This document shows, one piece after another, positions 56,662 to 63,822 of a stretch of 64,000 bases of DNA. The translations under genes were made by a program, and so were the position numbers. Location: the NCBI GenBank assembly GCA_947589575.1, contig CANQBM010000009.1:1-64000 (forward strand), given 5' to 3'. The stretch comes from an uncultured Clostridia bacterium (GTDB lineage: Bacteria; Bacillota; Clostridia; Oscillospirales; Acutalibacteraceae). Numbering within the stretch: position 1 is the stretch's first letter; each line of letters starts with the position of its first letter. Under the pieces are notes generated by a model that worked only from the letters and a program-made list of their open reading frames with translations, did not search any database and had not been told where the DNA came from.

Positions 56662-57411
56662 CTATAATTTATTTATCATATTTGCAAGGTAGCCCGCGCC
56701 GAAACCGTTATCAATATTTACAACGCTGACACCGCTCGCGCACGAATTGAGCATTGACAAAAGAGCTGAAAGCCCTCCGAAATTTGCACCGTAGCCGACA
56801 GATGTCGGAACGGCAATTACGGGGCAGTCAACCATTCCGCCGATAACGCTTGCGAGCGCTCCCTCCATTCCTGCAACCGCAACAACAACTCTTGCCGTCA
56901 GCAAATCGTCAATGTGGTTTGCAAGTCTGTGAATACCGGAAACGCCGACATCATAAAGCCTTAAAACATTGTTACCGTAAAACTCTGCCGTAAGAGCAGC
57001 CTCCTCGGCTACAGGAATATCACTTGTGCCGCCCGTTGCAATAACTATTTTTCCGGCGCCGTTTTCATTGAACGGTTTCTTACCTGCAATACCTATTTTT
57101 GACAGCTTGTCATAAAACAGCTCAACTTCTTTGGAAACATATTCATATGCGCTTTGACTCATTCTTGTAATAAGAACTGATTTTTCACCGTTTGCAAGCA
57201 TCGCTTTAACAATTTTAAGTATCTGCTCTTCAGTCTTACCTGCTGCGTAAATTACTTCAGCAGCGCCTTGACGTACTCCCCTGTGGTGGTCAACCTTCGC
57301 AAAGCCCAAATCCTCAAACGGTTCTGTTCTTATTTTCAGCACCGCCTCATCGCAGGAAATTTCGCCATCTGCAACCTGCTTTAGAATTGATTGCAATTCC
57401 GACTTATCCAT
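56662..57411 (-). CDS. larB: Nickel-pincer cofactor biosynthesis protein LarB
   Basis: The 249-residue protein has an N-terminal region with FEDLGFAKVDHHRGVRQGAAEVIYAAGKT and a C-terminal PurE-like domain with GKIVIATGGTSDIPVAEEA (near 122), YDVGVSGIHRL, VAGMEGALASVIGGMVDCPVIAVPTSVGYGANFGGLSALLSML (written as its family core). LarB carboxylates and hydrolyses nicotinate adenine dinucleotide, the first step of the pincer cofactor. It is cotranscribed with larC. Confidence 0.92.
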   Translation of the reverse strand: MDKSELQSILKQVADGEISCDEAVLKIRTEPFEDLGFAKVDHHRGVRQGAAEVIYAAGKTEEQILKIVKAMLANGEKSVLITRMSQSAYEYVSKEVELFYDKLSKIGIAGKKPFNENGAGKIVIATGGTSDIPVAEEAALTAEFYGNNVLRLYDVGVSGIHRLANHIDDLLTARVVVAVAGMEGALASVIGGMVDCPVIAVPTSVGYGANFGGLSALLSMLNSCASGVSVVNIDNGFGAGYLANMINKL

Positions 57412-57532
57412 TAATACATCTTCCCTTTACAGCAAAGCTAATATTATTTTCATAACAATACTATAACAAAACACGTTAAAAAAATAAAGAGAAAATATAT
57501 GAATATAAATAACGGCCGTAAAAAATATCAGT

Positions 57533-58882
57533 CTATCCGTCAATATTTTTAATACATTCCTTAGCGGCAAGCTGACCGGAAATTACTGCTCCCTCCATTG
57601 TTGCAAAAGAAGGTGTGAGCGTGTAATCACCTGCTAATGTCAGACCGGGAATATCTGTTTTCTGTGTCGGTCTGAGCTTTTGACTGCCCTTATCAAGCGA
57701 ATAAAACTCGTCTTTTTCGGCAACCTTTCTATAATTTAAAATACCGTCTTTATCTAAATTAACGCCAAGCGACTCCATTTGTTTAATAACTGTTTTTAAA
57801 ATATCGTCCGCTTCTTTATCAATGTATTCGTTTGGATTTCCTAAGATAACGGACAATCTTCCGCTTAGATTTCTGAATGTCGAGCGTGACTGCTCTGCAA
57901 AGCTGACCATATCAGTTCCGGGACCGAAAACGGTAATATCCTTTTCAAGCGCAGGCTTATCAAGCTCAAGCTGAATAGTGCAGGCGGACATCGCCGGCAG
58001 GTCGTATAATTTACTTAGAAATATATTTTTTTTAAGCGGCATAAGAATATTTTTTGCGCTTGGCAGCGTAGTAGCAATAACCGTTTCGCTTGCTGAATAT
58101 TCCATACCGCTTTTTGCTCTAACGCCGGCTACCTTATTGTTTTCAAGAATAACGCTCTCTACAGGTTCTCCGAAAATGAAACGTCCTCCGAGAGAACGTA
58201 TCTTATTAACAATAGGATTGCACATCACCTCCGTCATTCCGCCGAGAAACGCTCCGATTCTCATTTTGTAAAATCTACTGACGGCAGGTGCAAACAGGCC
58301 AAAAAAGGCATACGCGGAATAATTTTCGGGCGGCATAAAGAATATACCGCTGCTAAGAGGCTCAAGAATCAACCTTTTGCTTTTTTCCGATACCTTATGC
58401 AGATTTGCATATTCAGCTACAGAATAATTGTCAAGATTATTAGAAAATATATAGTTTGAAAAACCCGATAAAAAAAACGGAATTAAGGAAAGTTTATCCT
58501 GCAGACTAAGTATATCGTTGTTACCGAGAACGCCGCGGGCAGTCTTTACCGGTCCGAATAAAGGCGCTAAGCCAAGAACCATCTTTTTGTTTTTATCCTT
58601 TATCAGTATATCTACCTTTTCCTCCCACGTAACTATATCGCCTATTTTAACACCGCATTTTTTAAGCAGTCTAGGCAAAGCGGAATAATATCCTATATAT
58701 CTGTGAAGGCCCGATTCAACCCGCATACCGTTATCATCAAAGGACGACGTTCTTCCGCCTGCATAATCCTGCGCCTCAATGACTAAAACCTTTTTTCCCT
58801 TTTCGCTTAGCTCGTACGCGCAGGAAAGCCCTGCAAGCCCTGCTCCTACAACTATTACATCATATTTATCTGAATTTACCAT
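57533..58882 (-). CDS. FAD-dependent amine-oxidase-fold oxidoreductase
   Basis: The 449-residue protein has the dinucleotide motif VIVVGAGLAGLSCAYELSEKGKKVLVIEA at the N-terminus (GxGxxG near residue 12), AGGRTSSF, a middle substrate domain and the FAD-closing C-terminal GLTLAGDYTLTPSFATMEGAVISGQLAA. It resembles phytoene desaturase, hydroxysqualene dehydroxylase and protoporphyrinogen oxidase. No carotenoid, hopanoid or heme genes are nearby, so the substrate is open. It is separated by 121 bases from larB downstream. Confidence 0.82.
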   Translation of the reverse strand: MVNSDKYDVIVVGAGLAGLSCAYELSEKGKKVLVIEAQDYAGGRTSSFDDNGMRVESGLHRYIGYYSALPRLLKKCGVKIGDIVTWEEKVDILIKDKNKKMVLGLAPLFGPVKTARGVLGNNDILSLQDKLSLIPFFLSGFSNYIFSNNLDNYSVAEYANLHKVSEKSKRLILEPLSSGIFFMPPENYSAYAFFGLFAPAVSRFYKMRIGAFLGGMTEVMCNPIVNKIRSLGGRFIFGEPVESVILENNKVAGVRAKSGMEYSASETVIATTLPSAKNILMPLKKNIFLSKLYDLPAMSACTIQLELDKPALEKDITVFGPGTDMVSFAEQSRSTFRNLSGRLSVILGNPNEYIDKEADDILKTVIKQMESLGVNLDKDGILNYRKVAEKDEFYSLDKGSQKLRPTQKTDIPGLTLAGDYTLTPSFATMEGAVISGQLAAKECIKNIDG

Positions 58883-58998
58883 AAACTCACCTGTTATTAT
58901 TGATTTAAAATTAGGTTGTCCCGTTTTATTTTAAGTATTTAATAAATCTGCCAAATTGATTTCAATAAAATATAATACTAATAATTTTATTTAAACTA

Positions 58999-59028
58999 TT
59001 GAACAATTAATATATTATGTGGTAAAAT
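58999..59028 (+). promoter_or_regulatory. Predicted promoter of the structured RNA
   Basis: TTGAAC (58999-59004) and TAAAAT (59023-59028) are 18 bases apart. The expected start, seven bases on, falls exactly at the first base of the long stem at 59035. Confidence 0.6.
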
Positions 59029-59034
59029 AAACTT

Positions 59035-59187
59035 GCCAAATCCAAGTAAATATTTTAAAAACAAACGAAAGCGTGTATTCCGGTAAAAAAATACAGGCTC
59101 TATTTCAGCATGCTTCGTTTGTGTGTTTGACTTGGATTTGGCGATCGAGAGCTGTGTTTTTGGCGCGGCTTCGGTCGCGCTTTTTTT
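59035..59187 (+). ncRNA. Candidate structured non-coding RNA with own promoter and terminator
   Basis: GCCAAATCCAAGT (59035-59047) pairs perfectly over 13 bp with ACTTGGATTTGGC (59130-59142). Inside, ACAAACGAA (59061-59069) pairs with TTCGTTTGT (59113-59121), and TGTATT with AATACA form a third stem. After a 20-base linker comes a terminator GCGCGGC-TTCG-GTCGCGC (59163-59180) with seven T residues. Total about 153 nt. No ORF of note lies in it and no known family is recognised; a glycosyltransferase gene begins 125 bases later. Apart from it, the promoter and the hairpin at 59263, the gap 58883-59311 shows nothing. Confidence 0.6.
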
Positions 59188-59262
59188 ATTTTATTGAACC
59201 TCAGATAATATTAAAAGCGCTTAATTTCATATATTTATGCCTTAAACTTCTAAAGCAAGGCA

Positions 59263-59290
59263 TCTGCAAATTTTAAAAATTATTTGCAGA
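59263..59290 (+). promoter_or_regulatory. Hairpin just before the glycosyltransferase ribosome site
   Basis: TCTGCAAAT (59263-59271) and ATTTGCAGA (59282-59290) form a 9-bp stem two bases before GGAAAGGAA, the ribosome site of the next gene. Confidence 0.4.
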
Positions 59291-59311
59291 CGGAAAGGAA
59301 TAGAAATTAAT

Positions 59312-60229
59312 ATGTCTGAAATAAATAATTATTTAAATAAAATAAAAAATACAGCGTCATTAAAATCATTAATTCATATATTAATTAACAGTTTTAATTA
59401 CAGAAGAAAAATTTTTGTTGTAAAAGATGTAAAAATCAGGGAATTATTATTGCTGCTTAAGGCTTATAAAAAGCTAAAAAAGAAATACTCAAAAGTTCTG
59501 CATAATACAGAATACTGCAAAAAAGAAAGCAGAAAAAGCGATACGGTATGGTTTTGCTGGTTTCAAGGAGTGGAAAACGCTCCGCTTTTAGTTCAAAAAT
59601 GTTATGAAAGAGCAGAAAAGACATTTGGTAAAAGCAGAATAACAGTTATTACCTCAGATAATTTTAAAGACTATGTTGATCTGCCTGAATTCATTATACA
59701 AAAATGGCATAAAGGGATAATAAGCCACGCGCACTTTTCTGATATTTTAAGAACTTGGTTATTAGCAGAATATGGCGGAATATGGTTAGATTCAACAGTT
59801 TTTATTCTGGACAGTAACCTGCCTGATTATTTAACCGAATCAGAATTATTTTTATTTAATAATTGCAGAACAAATTCAATAATTAACATTTCTAGTTGGT
59901 ATATTTGTTCATATAGTCACAATATAATTTTTGAAAGTGTGAAGAGCCTTCTAACAGAATATTGGCGGAAAGAAAATTATTCTGCTCACTATTTCATTTT
60001 TCATTTGTTTTTCAAAATCGCAACTGAATATTATCCTGAGGAATGGAAAAAAGTCCCCAAATTTTCTAACGCACCGCCGCATATGCTCATATCTGAAATT
60101 TTTGAAAAATATACAGAAAAAAGAGAAAAAGAGCTCGCCTTAATGTCGCCGATACATAAATTGACTTATAAACTAAAAATACCGCCCGCAACCGACGGAA
60201 CATTTTATGAAAAATATATTTTGAAATAA
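59312..60229 (+). CDS. Capsular-polysaccharide-synthesis type glycosyltransferase
   Basis: The 305-residue protein has TVWFCWFQGVENAPLLVQKCY near residue 78, then SHAHFSDILRTWLLAEYGGIWLDSTVFI near 150, the DxD-like nucleotide-sugar motif of the GT32/Caps_synth fold, and PPATDGTFYEKYI at the end. It probably transfers a sugar to a surface polysaccharide at the inner face of the membrane. It is alone, with no polysaccharide cluster around it, is strikingly A+T-rich and Lys/Asn/Ile-rich compared with the housekeeping genes in the window, and so may have been acquired. The ribosome site is GGAAAGGAA. Confidence 0.8.
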   Translation: MSEINNYLNKIKNTASLKSLIHILINSFNYRRKIFVVKDVKIRELLLLLKAYKKLKKKYSKVLHNTEYCKKESRKSDTVWFCWFQGVENAPLLVQKCYERAEKTFGKSRITVITSDNFKDYVDLPEFIIQKWHKGIISHAHFSDILRTWLLAEYGGIWLDSTVFILDSNLPDYLTESELFLFNNCRTNSIINISSWYICSYSHNIIFESVKSLLTEYWRKENYSAHYFIFHLFFKIATEYYPEEWKKVPKFSNAPPHMLISEIFEKYTEKREKELALMSPIHKLTYKLKIPPATDGTFYEKYILK

Positions 60230-60279
60230 AAGCATTAATACCAAAAACTGATTTTATCAATAGAATACAGAAAAATTAA

Positions 60280-60306
60280 AGCCATCAGTTTATCTGATGG
60301 TTTTAG
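60280..60306 (+). terminator. Terminator after the glycosyltransferase gene
   Basis: CCATCAG and CTGATGG pair around TTTAT, extended by A-T pairs and followed by TTTTAGTTT. The rest of 60307-60550 is A+T-rich with nothing recognised. Confidence 0.75.
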
Positions 60307-60550
60307 TTTACCAAAAATCATAACTTAACTATAAATCTTTTTCATTCTATCAAATTGCTAATATACACATAAGATTTCCGCAAGTAACGCTCTAACAACA
60401 ATCGCATAATTTAATCCGTAAAATCCGCATAAACAATCTTACTATTGTATAACAATTATAAACAATAATAAAATATGTTCAGACATTATATATAATGTTA
60501 TTTCAGTCTCAGACAATTGAATTTAATCTCTAATTTTTTCAATAAAACGC

Positions 60551-60586
60551 TTGCAATTTTATATATAAGTTGATATAATATCAACT
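60551..60586 (+). promoter_or_regulatory. Predicted tRNA-Trp promoter within a palindrome
   Basis: TTGCAA (60551-60556) and TATAAT (60574-60579) are 17 bases apart. The -10 is the centre of a perfect palindrome AGTTGATAT-A-ATATCAACT (60568-60586). Confidence 0.55.
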
Positions 60587-60672
60587 GTTGTTTGCAATAA
60601 GTGATAGCTTTGCATTTTATATAGAGTAAAGTTTAAATCACATAAACTGATAAACAACTAAATTAAATACAC

Positions 60673-60748
60673 AGGGGTATAGCTCAGTTGGTAGAGCAGC
60701 GGTCTCCAAAACCGCGTGCCGAGGGTTCAAGTCCTTCTGCCCCTGCCA
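60673..60748 (+). tRNA. tRNA-Trp (anticodon CCA)
   Basis: This 76-nt cloverleaf has acceptor AGGGGTA pairing with TGCCCCT (one G-U), D-arm GCTCAGTTGGTAGAGC, anticodon stem GCGGT/ACCGC with loop CTCCAAA (anticodon CCA), T-arm loop GGTTCAAGTCC, and an encoded CCA end. It is followed five bases later by a strong terminator and is transcribed alone. Confidence 0.97.
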
Positions 60749-60752
60749 AATA

Positions 60753-60782
60753 AAAACGACCGCAAAAGCGGTCGTTTTTTTA
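60753..60782 (+). terminator. Terminator after tRNA-Trp
   Basis: AAACGACCGC and GCGGTCGTTT pair around AAAA, followed by a T-run. Confidence 0.9.
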
Positions 60783-60798
60783 CCGATGCTCTTAAGTT

Positions 60799-61395
60799 TT
60801 AATCAGCGATAGCCGGAGATTCTTCGCCCTTTAAAGCTTTTATCCTTCGCTTTTTAATATCCTTTGCGAAAATGAGTTTGAATACCGTTCTTACAAATGG
60901 TTGGATAAAGAAAATCTGTGTGAAAAATGCAAACGGAAAATTAAAACATATGAGTTTCAGCCACTCAGAAAGGAGCGTCCATATATTAAATCCCGCATTA
61001 TAATTGTAATAAAGAAACGATGCAATAAAGCTCATTGCAGGGCACATTATCCCTACTGTCGCACAAATGATTGCAGTTTCAAAAAGTACGGGATGAGTAT
61101 TTTTCGGGTCAAAATTTCTGCAAGCTAATTTGAAAGAAAGAGGTGCACCTAAAACATTTTCAAGTGTATAAGCAAGAGCAAATTCTATAATGATAACAGC
61201 CCAAATAGGTACAGGTTTACCAAATACAGGAACACCGCCCATTTTACTGATAGCATCAAGAACGCTGTTTTCACCTGTCATTTCCATAAACATACCGCCG
61301 TGAATAACATAAAGGCTATAAAAAACGTAAGCATGAACTGTTATTACCACTGTAATAAACGCAAATACCATTCTTTGAAATTGATTTTTCGGCAT
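60799..61395 (-). CDS. DUF2798-like membrane protein
   Basis: The 198-residue protein has two similar halves, each starting with a basic segment and two membrane helices: KNQFQRMVFAFITVVITVHAYVF (about 4-27) with a second helix near 60-80, then FETAIICATVGIMCPAMSFIASFL and FNFPFAFFTQIFFIQPFVRTVF. The FxxxMxxxMxxxM-like repeat and NFPFAFFTQ element fit DUF2798. The function is unknown. The frame opens at 61416, but AAAGGAG lies 7 bases before the ATG at 61395. It has a structured leader and a promoter with a palindrome at the -10. Confidence 0.72.
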   Translation of the reverse strand: MPKNQFQRMVFAFITVVITVHAYVFYSLYVIHGGMFMEMTGENSVLDAISKMGGVPVFGKPVPIWAVIIIEFALAYTLENVLGAPLSFKLACRNFDPKNTHPVLFETAIICATVGIMCPAMSFIASFLYYNYNAGFNIWTLLSEWLKLICFNFPFAFFTQIFFIQPFVRTVFKLIFAKDIKKRRIKALKGEESPAIAD

Positions 61396-61423
61396 AATAT
61401 AACTCCTTTTAAGCAAACAAAAA

Positions 61424-61481
61424 ACACATGCCTATAAATCTATACCGTTATCAGATTTACGCACCGAAGTGCCACATGTGT
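61424..61481 (-). promoter_or_regulatory. Structured leader of the DUF2798-like gene (three-way junction)
   Basis: On the minus strand ACACATG (61481-61475) pairs with CATGTGT (61430-61424). Between them lie GCAC-TTCG-GTGC, a stable tetraloop hairpin, and AAATCT/AGATTT. A run of six T follows the closing stem. The gene starts 29 bases downstream. The shape suggests a riboswitch-like or attenuating element; no known consensus fits. Confidence 0.45.
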
Positions 61482-61505
61482 CGTTGATTACTTTTATTTA
61501 TTTTT

Positions 61506-61538
61506 TGTGATTTTATCACACAAATTAAATAAAATCAA
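61506..61538 (-). promoter_or_regulatory. Promoter of the DUF2798-like gene with palindromic operator
   Basis: TTGATT (61538-61533) and TAAAAT (61515-61510) are 17 bases apart on the minus strand. TGTGAT-TTT-ATCACA (61506-61520) covers the -10 box. It recalls a Rex-like TTGTGA/TCACAA site, but the spacing is one base short. Confidence 0.55.
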
Positions 61539-61724
61539 GAAATTTTTGCATATAAGTTAAATTTATTTGAATGTTTTTCAGTAAAGCGTTTTCTATATCA
61601 TATGTATCTTTTTCTAATGTCAATTAGTTGTTTTCACCTGTTAAATGCTTTTTTCGACCTCTTGTTTGAATTTTTGTTTTAAAGAATTTATTATAATGTA
61701 TAATGAATTACAGGAGGTGATTAA

Positions 61725-62168
61725 TTGAAAATTCGTTTAGAGCAGTCATCTGAACAAGAATTGGAAATTATTGTTAAGGGAGACATAAATGATAATAATA
61801 CCATTGAGATTTTATCATTGCTAAATAATTTTTCTGATTTTGGGAAAATAATACTGCGTAATGAAAATGAAAATCTTATTTATGACGCGAATAAAATAAT
61901 TTATTTTGAATCGTCATCAGGAAAGACATATGCTTATACCGAAGCGAATAAATATGAAGTTAAAGAAAAGCTGTATGAAATAGTCGAACGCTTCAAGAGT
62001 AAAGGATTTATTCAAATCAATAAAAGTACGGTTGTAAACATTAATTACATAAAATCAATATCCGCGGAATTCAGCGGTAACTACTGCGCACGATTAAAAG
62101 GAAACGGCAACACTCTTACTATTTCGCGTAAGTATTTTAATTCGTTTAAAAAATTTATAAGGGGATGA
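61725..62168 (+). CDS. LytTR-domain transcriptional regulator
   Basis: The 147-residue protein has a short N-terminal region (about 1-50) that is not a receiver domain, and a C-terminal LytTR DNA-binding domain: DANKIIYFESSSGKTYAYTEANKYEVKEKLYEI written as its known core (about 52-85), FIQINKSTVVNINYIKSI and LTISRKYFNSFKKFI. The start is TTG with a perfect AGGAGGTGA upstream. It is paired with a DUF3021 gene four bases downstream, a common LytTR partner in Firmicutes. The autoregulatory target is likely its own promoter. Confidence 0.9.
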   Translation: MKIRLEQSSEQELEIIVKGDINDNNTIEILSLLNNFSDFGKIILRNENENLIYDANKIIYFESSSGKTYAYTEANKYEVKEKLYEIVERFKSKGFIQINKSTVVNINYIKSISAEFSGNYCARLKGNGNTLTISRKYFNSFKKFIRG

Positions 62169-62172
62169 TACT

Positions 62173-62577
62173 GTGAAAAAAATATTTGATATATTTCGTT
62201 TTGGAATTACAGGTGCCGGAATCGGCTCAATAATAACAACAATATACCTATACTTTATGGCGGGAGGAATCTGCAAAACGAAGGATTTTGCGGTATGGAT
62301 TACGGCATCTGCGGTTATAGGGATTCTGACTATGTTAATATATTCGGATAAACTGAATTTAATTGTTGCAACACTAATACATTTTGTTTTCAGTTTTGTA
62401 ATTGTTTTTTCAGCATCGCTTATCTGTGGATACGGGAGTAATGCAATAGAAATAATAAAAAACATTCTTCCTATATTTTTGATTATTTATTTAGTAATCT
62501 ATATTGCTTTTTTCCTGATTTCAAAATTAAATGAAAAAAAGATAAATAATTCACTGAAAGAAAAAAACAGTAATTAA
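62173..62577 (+). CDS. DUF3021 membrane protein
   Basis: The 134-residue protein has four membrane helices (about 8-28, 39-58, 64-88, 95-117) and a lysine-rich C-terminus. Length, topology and its position behind a LytTR gene fit DUF3021. In the LytTR regulatory systems of streptococci, a membrane protein inhibits the regulator; this one may act the same way (inference). The start is GTG with GGGG upstream. Confidence 0.82.
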   Translation: MKKIFDIFRFGITGAGIGSIITTIYLYFMAGGICKTKDFAVWITASAVIGILTMLIYSDKLNLIVATLIHFVFSFVIVFSASLICGYGSNAIEIIKNILPIFLIIYLVIYIAFFLISKLNEKKINNSLKEKNSN

Positions 62578-62602
62578 AAAAATTTATAATAGTATACAAA
62601 CA

Positions 62603-62646
62603 AAAAGGACTGTATTAACCGACTTACTTATAAAAACAGTCCTTTT
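62603..62646 (+). terminator. Terminator after the LytTR-DUF3021 pair
   Basis: AAAAGGACTGT and ACAGTCCTTTT pair perfectly (11 bp) across a 22-base loop, followed by ATTTTATTT. Confidence 0.7.
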
Positions 62647-62712
62647 ATTTTATTTAAAATAAATTGACGGAAACATAATTTTTTGCTATGATGAAATTAA
62701 AGAGGAGTAAAT

Positions 62713-62984
62713 ATGAAAAAAATTATTGTTGATAACGGGCAGGATTTTGATTTCGGTAAGACATCCGCCGAATATGCTAAATACAGAGATATTTATCCCC
62801 AAGAATTCTCACAAGAGAAACCTGGCATGGGAGAGTAAAGGCAAGCAGGGGTGTCCTCGCTTCTATGGATAAGGAAACATTACAGCTTTTTAAAGAAAAG
62901 CATTATAAATTTATGGAAACACTTCCCGAACATTTTTTTGTAAAGCATAAAGTATTTCTGACATATTATTATATTTCAAAATAA
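62713..62984 (+). pseudogene. Remnant of a class I SAM-dependent methyltransferase
   Basis: From the ATG at 62713 (AGAGGAG upstream) the frame gives KKIIVDNGQDFDFGKTSAEY and KYRDIYPQEF, the usual start of one clostridial methyltransferase family, then drifts into a stop near 62838. Another frame from about 62822 gives WHGRVKASRGVLAS, then KETLQLFKEKHYKFMETLP, the usual C-terminus of the same family, ending at 62984. About 150 internal residues, including the whole SAM-binding core, are missing. This is a deletion-derived remnant with no function expected. Confidence 0.72.
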
Positions 62985-63051
62985 TATCATCAAAAACAAT
63001 CAAAATAAATTATTTACCGAAATACTAAGATTAATTTTAGAGGAATAATTC

Positions 63052-63583
63052 ATGGAAAAGCTCACATTGATGGTGCCTACAAAAGAATTCAATAATGAGA
63101 TTATATCCTTTAGAGAAGAATTTTTAAGCTTTGGAAGTTCCATGGACGGTTGCAGTTCGCTGAAAAGGATGAATAATCCGAACGACTGGCTTAAACATAT
63201 TGAGGATTTGTCCAAAATTGAGACTGTTCCTGAAAATTTGGTTTTATCAACTCAATTTATTTATGTACGTGAAAGTGATAATCAAATTATCGGTATGATT
63301 GATATTCGTCATTACTTCAATGATTTTCTTGAAAAATACGCGGGAAATATCGGATACGCTGTCCGTCCTACCGAAAGACGAAAGGGGTATGCAAAGAAAA
63401 ATGCTGCACGACTGTCTCACCTATTGCCGTAAAATCGGACTTTCAAGGGTATTGATATCCTGTGCTGATACAAATGAAGCAAGCCGTAAAACTATTCTCT
63501 CAAATGGAGGCAAATATGAATCCACCGTGTTTGAGCCAAAGAGTTCAGTCTATTTAGAAAGATACTGGATTGATTTAAATTAA
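63052..63583 (+). pseudogene. GNAT acetyltransferase gene with a frameshift
   Basis: From the ATG at 63052 the frame reads a GNAT N-acetyltransferase up to the acetyl-CoA motif RPTERRKGYAKK near residue 117, then leaves the family and stops at 63432. The continuation MLHDCLTYCRKIGLSRVLIS, DTNEASRKTILSNGG and YLERYWIDL follows in the frame ending at 63583. Removing one A from the five-A run at 63397-63401 restores a continuous protein of about 176 residues. It may be a true mutation, slippage or a sequencing error. Confidence 0.78.
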
Positions 63584-63630
63584 CTTTAAAATAAAATTAA
63601 TTCTTTAACGCTGATAAAAATTAACAAATG

Positions 63631-63659
63631 AAAAAAGCTGCTTAAAAAGCAGCTTTTTT
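63631..63659. terminator. Bidirectional terminator between the GNAT gene and tRNA
   Basis: AAAAAAGCTGCTT and AAGCAGCTTTTTT pair perfectly around AAA; both flanks are T-rich in the reading direction. Confidence 0.85.
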
Positions 63660-63736
63660 TGGTGGGCCATCAGGGACTCGAACCCCGGACCGACCGGTTA
63701 TGAGCCGGTTGCTCTGACCAACTGAGCTAATGGCCC
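63660..63736 (-). tRNA. tRNA with anticodon CAT (elongator Met or Ile2)
   Basis: The 77-nt cloverleaf on the minus strand has acceptor GGGCCAT pairing with ATGGCCC, D-arm GCTCAGTTGGTCAGAGC, anticodon stem ACCGG/CCGGT with loop CTCATAA, T-arm GGGGTTCGAGTCCC, and an encoded CCA. The first acceptor pair is G-C, so it is not initiator tRNA. The CTCATAA loop fits either elongator tRNA-Met or the isoleucine tRNA whose C34 becomes lysidine; sequence alone does not decide. Confidence 0.93.
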
Positions 63737-63822
63737 GCATCGCAGTCAGTATTGGCATATATAACAGTTTTGCTCAATCCGACCTTGATATAATACCACT
63801 ATTAACTTTTAATGTCAATAGC

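Noticed and set aside
59035-59142. Small transposable element (MITE) with 13-bp terminal repeats
   Set aside because: No target-site duplication is visible, no transposase is nearby, and promoter and terminator positions fit an RNA gene better; a copy-number search could still reopen this.
61506-61520. True Rex operator
   Set aside because: The half-sites TTGTGA and TCACA are separated by five bases rather than the usual six, so I list it only as an unassigned palindrome.
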